Below, one piece after another: positions 1 to 5,179 of a DNA stretch of 7,722 nt (positions within the stretch are counted from its first letter, which is position 1; every line of letters starts with the position of its first letter). The position numbers and the translations under genes are program-made. The notes under the pieces are model-generated. The model ran no database searches, was not told the origin of the DNA, and saw only the letters and a list, made by a program, of their open reading frames with translations. The stretch is from an uncultured Desulfarculaceae bacterium (GTDB taxonomy: Bacteria; Desulfobacterota; Desulfarculia; Desulfarculales; Desulfarculaceae), in the NCBI GenBank assembly GCA_937908275.1, contig CALERA010000127.1:1-7722 (forward strand), in the 5' to 3' direction.

Positions 1-256
1 TGCTGGCCACGCCCACCGACGTGCTCACCGCCACGGCGGTGGCCGCGCTGATGGCGGCCGCCGCGGCGGTGGCGGTGATCGGCGCCAGCAGCGGCGGGAA
101 CACACAGGCCACGCAACTGATGCAGGCCAGGCAGGCCGTGCAGGTCAGGCAGGCCAGGCAGCCGGTGCAGGAGCAGCCGGCCAGCACCTCGTTGACGCTG
201 GCCAACTCCAGTTTCTTGACACCGGATTTGGGTCCATCCTTGGTCGTATCCGCCAT
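1..256 (-). CDS. Cys-ladder RiPP precursor peptide (sactipeptide-like), 3' end outside window
   Basis: This small gene is probably the substrate of the two radical SAM enzymes encoded just upstream. The ATG at 256-254 has an excellent Shine-Dalgarno (AAGGAGG on the minus strand, plus 264-270) seven bases before it. Eighty-five codons are visible and no stop is reached. Residues 1-27 form a hydrophilic leader ending in KKLELASVNEVLAG, the sort of segment that leader-binding RRE/PqqD-like domains recognise. Cysteines lie at 28, 30, 33, 36, 39, 42, 45, 48 and 51, so eight have exact Cys-x-x-Cys spacing. A short turn with Pro 54, 55 and 59 follows, then an Ala/Thr/Ser/Val-rich tail from 60. No charged residue is visible after Lys15/Glu17/Glu23. 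Known sactipeptides such as thurincin H have the same plan with four cysteines. Inference: radical SAM chemistry links cysteine sulfurs to tail alpha-carbons. A metal-binding or purely structural Cys-rich peptide is the alternative. The leader cleavage site is unclear, with no Gly-Gly. Confidence 0.85.
   Translation of the reverse strand, partial: MADTTKDGPKSGVKKLELASVNEVLAGCSCTGCLACLTCTACLACISCVACVFPPLLAPITATAAAAAISAATAVAVSTSVGVAS
107..169 (-). repeat. Imperfect 9-nt tandem repeat encoding the Cys-x-x ladder
   Basis: Within the precursor gene, codons 30-50 are seven successive 9-nt units of the form TGC-NNN-NNN. Four are close variants of TGCCTGGCC (two exact copies, one with ACC, one with ACG as second codon). 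A further TGT codon continues the period at residue 51. The nucleotide similarity goes beyond what the Cys spacing requires, so the ladder may have grown by unit duplication or slippage. Confidence 0.7.
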
Positions 257-263
257 CGGATTC

Positions 264-270
264 CCTCCTT
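264..270 (-). promoter_or_regulatory. Strong ribosome binding site of the precursor gene
   Basis: Read on the minus strand this is AAGGAGG, with seven bases to the ATG at 256. It is the best Shine-Dalgarno in the left half of the window. It fixes the start of a gene too short to call by length, and implies that the peptide is translated more strongly than the maturases upstream. Confidence 0.8.
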
Positions 271-295
271 ATCTGGGAGTGACGTCTTCCTTCTT

Positions 296-320
296 GGCGT
301 CTCCCCGGAGGGGAAACGCC
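296..320 (-). promoter_or_regulatory. Intergenic hairpin between maturase and precursor genes
   Basis: The minus strand reads GGCGTTTCCCC, loop TCC, GGGGAGACGCC: an 11-bp stem containing one G-U pair. It lies in the 103-base gap between the stop of the second radical SAM gene and the precursor start. The bases after it (AAGAAGGAAG) contain no T run, so it is not a standard intrinsic terminator. It could stabilise or delimit a processed mRNA end, so that precursor transcript accumulates over maturase transcript, or act as a weak attenuator. Function is inferred; the structure is plain in the sequence. Confidence 0.55.
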
Positions 321-359
321 TGCCTTCGGTGGGCCTGTCCGCCGCGGCGGCCCTGGCGA

Positions 360-1493
360 TCAATCCCCGGCCGTGGGCGATCGCCAGAGTCCTTGGTCGG
401 CGTCGTAGGCGCACCGTTCTTCGACTGGCAAATAGCGACAGGCGTTGCAGGCGTAGCGAAACTCGCAGCGGGCGCACTTGCGCCCCTCGTCCACCCGGTC
501 CAGGGGCACCGTCCAGGTGGTTTCCACCAGGGCCTTGATCGCGGCGGGCACCCAACCCTGGCGGAGGTGGGCCACCGGCTCTCCCTTGTGGCCGAAGCAG
601 GGCAGCACCGCCCCGTCGTGGCCAACGTAGATCTTGCCGTTGAGGCAGTTGTCCCCGCCCTTGCGCGACCAGCAGCGCTCGAACCCGGTCTGCACCAGAT
701 CGCCCTGCCCGATCCGGGGCGGCTCCGGACTGACCGCCAGCAGGCGCCAGCCCTTTTGCAGTTGCGGCCCCAGGACCCGGCGCACCTGGTCCTCGGGCAC
801 CCCCCGGTTCAACAGGCTCACCTGTGCGCATGACCCCAGATGGGCGCGAATGGCCGCCAGGTCCGCCGCCTCGGTCAGCAGCACGCTGAAGGCCGTCTCC
901 GGCAGGCCCTGGGGCAAGGGCAGCAGCCCGCTGGTGTGGACCTGCAGGTTGGCCACGCCAGCCTTTTGGGCCTGGCGCACCAGGACCGGCAGGTCCGGGT
1001 TCAGCAGGGCCTCCCCGCCGGTGAAGACCATGGCCTGGGCCCCGAAGCGGGCCAGCTCCCGGATCAGCGCCAGCCATTGCGCGGTCTCCAGGGGGGTGGC
1101 GTTATCCTGTCCGGGCCGGATGGCGCAGATGGGACAAAAGGCCTGGGCGCAGTCCGGACAGGCCCGCACGCACTGGCCGGAAACCTGGGGCACCGCCAGG
1201 CTGACGTAGGGCGTTTCCTTCCAGATGCGGCGTTCGCGGAAAATATTGAAGGTGCGCAGCTTGTCCACGAAGGGCGGCTGGGGCGAGACGAAACCCCACT
1301 CCCGTTCGACCAGGCTGCGAAAGGGCTCGGCCTCGGGGTCCACCGGCTGGTTGGCCTCGCCCCGGGCCAGGGCCAGGCTGCTGTTCCGGTCGCACCACAG
1401 GGCCTGACCGTTGTAGAGGTTGTGGACCACCGCGCCCACCGCGCCCATCACCAGATAGCACTCGGGGTTGAGCCGGAAGTATTTCTCAGACAT
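360..1493 (-). CDS. Radical SAM/SPASM peptide-modifying protein (second maturase)
   Basis: A 377-residue protein starting at the ATG at 1493, eight bases inside the end of the preceding maturase gene, with GAAGGTGG upstream. Residues 1-45 (FRLNPECYLV, then VHNLYNG) resemble the short N-terminal leader-binding or RRE-like region of many SPASM maturases. The radical SAM cluster motif is C108-x3-C112-x2-C115 (CVRACPDC), followed closely by an additional C120PIC123. The SAM-binding GGE motif is at 159-161 (FTGGEALLNP, with Ala in place of the usual Pro). The SPASM auxiliary cluster region has Cys 274, 283, 299, 340, 343, 349, 352 and 361. The protein most likely acts in the cytoplasm on the downstream Cys-rich peptide, using 4Fe-4S clusters and SAM. 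The middle (residues 190-260) is divergent, so it could instead be an accessory protein that presents the peptide. Exact subfamily not recognised. Confidence 0.85.
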   Translation of the reverse strand: MSEKYFRLNPECYLVMGAVGAVVHNLYNGQALWCDRNSSLALARGEANQPVDPEAEPFRSLVEREWGFVSPQPPFVDKLRTFNIFRERRIWKETPYVSLAVPQVSGQCVRACPDCAQAFCPICAIRPGQDNATPLETAQWLALIRELARFGAQAMVFTGGEALLNPDLPVLVRQAQKAGVANLQVHTSGLLPLPQGLPETAFSVLLTEAADLAAIRAHLGSCAQVSLLNRGVPEDQVRRVLGPQLQKGWRLLAVSPEPPRIGQGDLVQTGFERCWSRKGGDNCLNGKIYVGHDGAVLPCFGHKGEPVAHLRQGWVPAAIKALVETTWTVPLDRVDEGRKCARCEFRYACNACRYLPVEERCAYDADQGLWRSPTAGD

Positions 1494-2907
1494 TGAGGTA
1501 ACCCACCTTCTCCAGAATCTGGCTGTGATATTCCACGGTAATGCCGTCCAGCAGGTCCGGACGCCGCTCCACCACGTCCACGTAGCGCACCAGGGTCTCG
1601 CGCACGGTGTTGATGGTGTCGGCGCAGGAGCCCTTGACGAACTGGAAGTCGCCATCCTGGGCCGTGGTGGCGAAGCAGCGCGAGCAGAAGCGGGTGACCG
1701 GGCAGTCCTGGCAGTGCCGGCAGATCTGGTCGTTGTATTGCGCGATGATCTGGGCGATGCGCTGGTAGTCCAGGCCCTGCTCCAGGTCACCGATGGGGAA
1801 CTTGTTGTTGATGCGTTCGCACATGTGGACCCGGCCGTCGCAGGTCACGAACAGCTTCTCGCCCGGTATGCAGCAGGAGGTGTAGGGCAGGAAGGCCGGC
1901 CGGCGTTCGGTGGTGATGGGATGGAAGGCGAACTCCGCGAAGGTGACCCCCACGTAGCAGAAGAGGAACGAACCCTTCTTGATGGTGTCCTGGCGGGCGG
2001 CCTCCAGGAATTGGGCCTGGAAGGCCTCGTACATCCCGCGCCAGCGGGTTTTGTCCTCGAGGGTGAACTGGGCGTAGTAGGAGGTGTTGTTGGGGTCGAT
2101 CTGGGAGATGCTCACCACGAACAGGTCGTGCTGGTCGAAGAAATCCCGCAGCTGGCCCATGTCGGTGCGGTAGTCGTAGCAGGCGCTCACCGCCAGCTGG
2201 TTGAAAGAGGGATGGCGCTCGCGCAGGCGGGAGAGATTGGCGAAGACCCGGTCGTAACTGCCCTGGCCCGCCAGGTCCACCCGGTTGCGGTCGTGGTTCT
2301 CCTGGTTGCCGTCCAGGCTGACGATGATGGAAAACCCGTTTCGGGTGAGGAAGTCTCCCACCTCGTCGTTCAGGAGCAGGCCGTTGGTGGTCAGGGTGAA
2401 CAGGGCCTCGGGGAAGTCCTGGCCGTAGCGCTCCTGGAAATATTCCACCGTGGAGCGCAGGACCGGGAAGTTGAGCAGGGGCTCTCCGCCATAGAAGCCG
2501 ATGATGGGCTTGGCGCTGGGGTTGCGCTGGCGAACCTTGGCGTGGCCCTCCATGAACAGGTCCAGACCGGACCGGGCCCGCTCGGGGCTCATCATGGCGT
2601 TGTGATAGCCACGGTTGAAGGGGTAATGCTCGCTGTACACGCAGTAGCGGCAGCGCAGGTTGCACTGTTGGGTCAGCTCCAGGATCAGGTGGCGGAAACC
2701 GTGGCCCTCGTCCAGGTGGTGCCGGCGCAGTTGTTGGGGGTCCACCGCCTGGGGCGGGGGCTGGCGCTGCCCCAGGGGAGACATGGTCAGCCAGCCGGAG
2801 TAAGGCGCGGCCCCGGAGCGGCATTGTTGGCCGGGAAAGATCAGGCCGCTGTCGTCGTCGTAGAAATAATCATTGCCCTGGGTGCTGCTGAAGGCGATGC
2901 CTTTCAT
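1486..2907 (-). CDS. Radical SAM/SPASM Cys-rich peptide maturase (first maturase)
   Basis: A 473-residue protein. The ATG at 2907 follows AAGGGGGGG closely; longer readings of the frame lack a ribosome binding site and start in low-complexity sequence. Residues 1-75 form an N-terminal domain with a YFYDDDSGLIF segment, as I recall it from maturases of Cys-rich peptides in clostridia and Geobacter. The radical SAM motif is C82NLRC86RYC89, followed by VYSEHYPFNR. GGEP at 140-143 is intact, and SLDG at 197-200 fits the barrel strands. The SPASM region carries Cys 345, 346, 356, 363, 396, 399, 402, 408, 411 and 428, enough for two auxiliary 4Fe-4S clusters. The family reductively cleaves SAM to the 5'-deoxyadenosyl radical, which abstracts hydrogen from a precursor peptide, usually to make Cys thioether bonds. 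The Cys-rich gene two positions downstream is the natural substrate. Radical SAM/SPASM assignment is very secure; the thioether product is inference. Confidence 0.92.
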   Translation of the reverse strand: MKGIAFSSTQGNDYFYDDDSGLIFPGQQCRSGAAPYSGWLTMSPLGQRQPPPQAVDPQQLRRHHLDEGHGFRHLILELTQQCNLRCRYCVYSEHYPFNRGYHNAMMSPERARSGLDLFMEGHAKVRQRNPSAKPIIGFYGGEPLLNFPVLRSTVEYFQERYGQDFPEALFTLTTNGLLLNDEVGDFLTRNGFSIIVSLDGNQENHDRNRVDLAGQGSYDRVFANLSRLRERHPSFNQLAVSACYDYRTDMGQLRDFFDQHDLFVVSISQIDPNNTSYYAQFTLEDKTRWRGMYEAFQAQFLEAARQDTIKKGSFLFCYVGVTFAEFAFHPITTERRPAFLPYTSCCIPGEKLFVTCDGRVHMCERINNKFPIGDLEQGLDYQRIAQIIAQYNDQICRHCQDCPVTRFCSRCFATTAQDGDFQFVKGSCADTINTVRETLVRYVDVVERRPDLLDGITVEYHSQILEKVGYLNV

Positions 2908-2919
2908 AATCCCCCCCTT

Positions 2920-2943
2920 GGTCGGCGCTGGTTGGCGCTGACC
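2920..2943 (-). promoter_or_regulatory. Small hairpin just upstream of the first maturase RBS
   Basis: The minus strand reads GGTC-A-GCGC-CAACCA-GCGC-C-GACC: two 4-bp stems separated by one A/C mismatch, with a 6-nt loop. It sits directly before the G-rich ribosome binding site (about 2911-2918). It might modulate ribosome access, but in sequence this GC-rich a short stem can arise by chance. Confidence 0.25.
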
Positions 2944-3589
2944 CGCTGTTGCGGAGTCCCCTGGGGCCTGGCGAAAACCCCTGCCGAGCCACGCGCCCGG
3001 CCGCCGGGCCATCCTCCACGCGCTCCCGCGCTTCAACTCCCAGCCGGAGGCCATTGCCCGGCCCCCGGAGGCGACACCTCCCCGAAACCGCCGCTCGCCA
3101 CGGGCTCGCCCGACGCGCGGCGGAAGGCATTCATGGCCTTGCGGGTCTAGTTAGGCTGGAGTTCCTGGCTCCTGGGCCTGGCGCGGGGAAACGGCCGCCG
3201 CGCCCAGGTCTGGCAGGTGACACTGGCAAGAGCTGATGGTCCTGGCCTGGCGCGACCCGGAGGCCGCAGTCCACCTCGCGCTCCCCGCCGACGCGACGCC
3301 CAAGCCGCCTCGGAGCGGACCGCTCCAGTTCAACCGTGTCTTTGTCCGGCCAGTGGAGGGAGTAGACCGCGCCCTCCCCCCAAAAGGCCAGTCCTAGAGC
3401 ATCATCTAGTCACGCCAGGAAGGTGCTGCGGATAACTTGGCGAATGGTGTGGATCGAAGACGTGGAGCTAATCAATCTTTCCCGGCAAACACCCTGACAG
3501 GCGGAAATTTGCCCAGCGCTGCATCATGGTGTCTGCGATCAGCCCGACCTCGAACACTTGGGGAGATCATCCTCGGGGCTGCGATGAGC
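2944..3589 (-). other. Gene-poor leader region upstream of the RiPP operon
   Basis: About 650 bases without a supportable gene. The open frames here start at TTG or GTG, lack ribosome binding sites, and give Arg/Pro/Gly/Ala-rich translations typical of random high-GC DNA. A 34-codon ATG frame on the minus strand (3134-3030) has only a weak, too-close AAGG. Small GC palindromes occur at 2995-3009 and 3312-3326. From about 3400 the sequence becomes less GC-rich and approaches the promoter at 3626-3653. If that promoter serves the RiPP genes, this stretch is a long 5' untranslated leader. No known riboswitch class was recognisable by eye. Confidence 0.5.
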
Positions 3590-3625
3590 ACCTAATGTCA
3601 ATATATTATCTATTAATCATTAGGT
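3590..3625. promoter_or_regulatory. Perfect 8-bp inverted repeat, candidate operator
   Basis: The arms ACCTAATG (3590-3597) and CATTAGGT (3618-3625) are perfect reverse complements separated by an AT-rich 20-bp spacer. The repeat abuts the -10 box at 3626-3631, and the expected transcription start (about 3618-3620) falls in its right arm. Arm centres are 28 bp apart, near three helical turns, so both arms would face the same side of the helix. This is the geometry of a repressor site for a dimer or dimer pair. The regulator is not in the window. Confidence 0.5.
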
Positions 3626-3653
3626 ATTATAAAAACCCTACTCCTTTTGTCGA
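3626..3653 (-). promoter_or_regulatory. Sigma70-like promoter reading toward the radical SAM genes
   Basis: On the minus strand a -35 box TCGACA (plus 3648-3653; five of six match TTGACA) is followed by a 16-bp spacer and a perfect -10 box TATAAT (plus 3626-3631). It lies in the only AT-rich island of the window. Transcription would start near 3619 and run leftwards, with about 710 bases before the first maturase ATG. No other promoter-like sequence is visible between here and 2907. Confidence 0.6.
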
Positions 3654-3838
3654 GGTCAGTCAAGCATCCCTCAAATGACTTCCGTGGCAATTTGACGGCA
3701 TGGGCGGGTCGGGTTTTGCGGCGGCGGGGCGCGACTATTCGCGCGCGAGGCTTCGGTCAAGTTTATCCACGCCAGGCCAGGCGGGCACTTTGTTTCTGGG
3801 CGTGGCTGGCGCTCGCGCCAGGCCTGATGCGTGATAAT
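3654..3838. other. Intergenic stretch between the FmdE terminator and the RiPP promoter
   Basis: No supportable gene. A plus-strand frame of 85 codons (3647-3904) starts at TTG without a ribosome binding site and would run through the terminator hairpin. The only structure noted is a 16-base palindrome, CTGGCGCTCGCGCCAG, at 3806-3821. Apart from that I see nothing in it. Confidence 0.5.
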
Positions 3839-3876
3839 GGGCGAGCGGGCCGGGGAAGTCCCGGACCCGCTCGCCC
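3839..3876 (-). terminator. GC-rich hairpin terminator after the FmdE operon
   Basis: The stem pairs GGGCGAGCGGG (3839-3849) perfectly with CCCGCTCGCCC (3866-3876). The inner CCGGG/CCCGG pairing adds five base pairs after a single bulged A, leaving a 5-nt loop. It begins 22 bases downstream of the FmdE stop. On the minus strand the stem is followed by ATTATCACG, so the T tract is poor. Position and stability still make it the likely end of the transporter operon transcript. Confidence 0.65.
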
Positions 3877-3898
3877 GGCGCCGGCCAGGCGGTTCAGG

Positions 3899-4513
3899 CT
3901 ATAGCCATTTGTCGCGCGCCTCGAAACAGGCGATGCACAGGGTGCGCCCCTCCAGCCGCCGGGTGCGCGACTCCATGGCGCTCTCACCGCACTCGTCGCA
4001 GATCAGGCTGGTGAGGATGCGGGCGGGACGGGGCATGGCGAAGTCCGGGGCCTTGGCGGTGAACATCTCCGCCAGGGGCGCGGTCATGATCCAGCGGGTG
4101 CGCTCCTGGCGCATCTCCATCAGCCGGGCTTCTTCCTCCGGCGCGATCTGGCCCCGCAGCCATTTCTGGTTCAGCTCCGCGAAGTCGTCGCCGGCCTGGT
4201 CCAGGCGGGCGCGGTCAAAGACCAGGCGCACCCCCTGGCCGTCGGAGCGGCGGTAGAAACTGAAGGCCATCTTGCCGTGGTCGCGGAAGAGCAGGTTGCC
4301 CTTGCCAAAGGTGCAGCCGGTGAGCACCTGGATGGCGTCCACCCCGCACATGTCGGTCTCCACCACCGAGACGATCTCCTCGTCCGCCGCCCGGCCCAGA
4401 TGATTGAGGGCGTACTCCCCGGCCCGCAGGCCGATGGCCAGGCCCGGACACCAGTGGCCGTGGAACTCCACCGCCCGTTCGATCAGGTGCTGATTCAGGG
4501 TGCAGGCGCTCAT
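3899..4513 (-). CDS. FmdE-family protein with C-terminal zinc-ribbon motif
   Basis: A 204-residue protein starting at the ATG at 4513, preceded by AAAGGAG with seven bases of spacing; a longer in-frame start lies inside the methyltransferase gene and is less likely. The N-terminal FmdE domain carries the signature H18-G-H20-W-C22-P-G, then DMCGVDAIQ (Cys56), TGCTFGKGN (Cys67) and the conserved RDHGKMAF (78-84). A helical region at 105-145 leads to a C-terminal C172-x2-C175 and C193-x2-C196 zinc-ribbon pair. The family was named from methanogen formylmethanofuran dehydrogenase operons, where its role is unclear; bacterial members are known as metal-binding proteins of unproven function. No formylmethanofuran dehydrogenase gene is here. 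The protein is the last gene of a metal-chelate importer operon, suggesting a cytoplasmic role in handling the imported metal or cofactor, perhaps Mo or W. Family assignment is firm; role is inference. Confidence 0.9.
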   Translation of the reverse strand: MSACTLNQHLIERAVEFHGHWCPGLAIGLRAGEYALNHLGRAADEEIVSVVETDMCGVDAIQVLTGCTFGKGNLLFRDHGKMAFSFYRRSDGQGVRLVFDRARLDQAGDDFAELNQKWLRGQIAPEEEARLMEMRQERTRWIMTAPLAEMFTAKAPDFAMPRPARILTSLICDECGESAMESRTRRLEGRTLCIACFEARDKWL

Positions 4514-4526
4514 CTCGCGGCTCCTT

Positions 4527-5177
4527 TCACCTCCCGAAGGAGGGGTCGTGCAGGCAACAACCATTGCCCAGGCGGCGGGCTTTCAGGAAATAGCCCAGGC
4601 CGTCGTCGGCCTGCCATTCCAGGGCCAGGCCGGCCGCCGCCACCAGTCGGCCCATGGCCTCCGGCGGGGGCAGCAGGTCGGCCTCCACCACGGTGCCGGC
4701 CTTGCGATGGGTGTCGTTGATCTCGTGGCTGTTGATGAAGTGCGCCACCACCAGCACCCCGCCCGGCTTCAGCAGCCCGGCCATCCGGCCCAGGGCGGCG
4801 GCCTGGTCGTCGAAGTGGGGGAAGACCTGGTGGCAGACCACCCGGTCGAAGCTGGCCGGCGGCTGGTCCAGGTCCTCCAGGGCGGCGCAGAGCACCCGAG
4901 CCTGGGGCCGTCCGGCCAGCCGGCCGGCGCAGGCGGCGGTCATGGCCGGGCTGATGTCCAGGGCCAGGACCAGCCCGGACTCCCCCACCACCCCGGCCAG
5001 GACCTCGGTCAGGCGGCCGGTGCCGCAGCCCGGCTCCAGCACCCGCTGGCCCGGGCCTAATTCAGCCTCGCGCAGCAGGCGCTCCAGCTTGGGCCGCTCG
5101 GCCTCGCCGTATTCCAGGGCGGCCCAGGGCGCTTCCACTTGGGCGTCGAAAAACGCCGCCTTGGCCTGGTTGGCCAT
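4527..5177 (-). CDS. Class I SAM-dependent methyltransferase
   Basis: A 216-residue protein. The ATG at 5177 is preferred because GGGGGAG lies five bases upstream; a GTG at 5183 overlaps the previous stop but would sit inside that ribosome binding site. The Rossmann SAM fold shows motif I VLEPGCGTG (46-54), the acidic residue ending strand 2 in LALDIS (Asp74), a motif IV-like region SFDRVVCHQVFPHF (109-122), and the LKPGG loop (136-140). A distinctive segment HFINSHEINDTHRK follows at 146-159. A short tail ends in GCCLHDPSFGR. The gene lies two bases after the binding-protein stop and 13 bases before FmdE, so it is part of the transport operon. Its substrate may be the imported compound or a chelator, but nothing in the sequence identifies it. 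An annotation as UbiE-like would reflect fold similarity only. Confidence 0.88.
   Translation of the reverse strand: MANQAKAAFFDAQVEAPWAALEYGEAERPKLERLLREAELGPGQRVLEPGCGTGRLTEVLAGVVGESGLVLALDISPAMTAACAGRLAGRPQARVLCAALEDLDQPPASFDRVVCHQVFPHFDDQAAALGRMAGLLKPGGVLVVAHFINSHEINDTHRKAGTVVEADLLPPPEAMGRLVAAAGLALEWQADDGLGYFLKARRLGNGCCLHDPSFGR
4530..4543 (-). promoter_or_regulatory. UUCG-tetraloop hairpin at the methyltransferase/FmdE junction
   Basis: On the minus strand CCTCC-TTCG-GGAGG forms a 5-bp stem capped by the exceptionally stable C(UUCG)G tetraloop. It lies in the final codons of the methyltransferase gene and ends 16 bases before the FmdE ribosome binding site region. It may mark an mRNA processing or stability boundary. 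It could also be a coincidence of coding sequence. Confidence 0.4.
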
Positions 5178-5179
5178 GC

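Noticed and set aside
21..833. Plus-strand open frame of 270 codons across the precursor gene
   Set aside because: It runs antisense over both the precursor and the end of the second maturase and shows no domain. The minus-strand frame has a perfect ribosome binding site and a structured Cys pattern.
3030..3134. Minus-strand 34-codon ATG frame in the leader region
   Set aside because: Only a weak AAGG two bases from the ATG. The Gly/Pro/Ser/Arg-rich translation looks like random GC-rich sequence. It could be a leader peptide, but nothing supports that.
1468..3150. Plus-strand open frame of 560 codons
   Set aside because: It is the antisense shadow of the first maturase gene in GC-rich DNA. 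The translation is Val/Gly/Ala/Leu/Gln-rich with no recognisable domain, while the opposite strand has intact radical SAM and SPASM motifs.
3312..3326. GGAGCGGACCGCTCC palindrome considered as a terminator
   Set aside because: The stem is short and is not followed by a T tract on either strand; palindromes of this size are common in GC-rich DNA.
3151..3333. Minus-strand frame of 60 codons containing a Cys-x-Cys, considered as a second precursor peptide
   Set aside because: It begins with TTG, has no Shine-Dalgarno, and lacks a Cys ladder or a leader resembling the other precursor.
3411..3594. Plus-strand open frames in the less GC-rich part of the leader, considered as a decayed transposase or integrase
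   Set aside because: Short frames in two phases gave no recognisable motif, and no terminal inverted repeats or target duplications were found around them.
3647..3904. Plus-strand 85-codon frame divergent from the RiPP operon
   Set aside because: TTG start without a ribosome binding site, Arg/Ala/Gly-rich translation, and it runs through the FmdE terminator hairpin.
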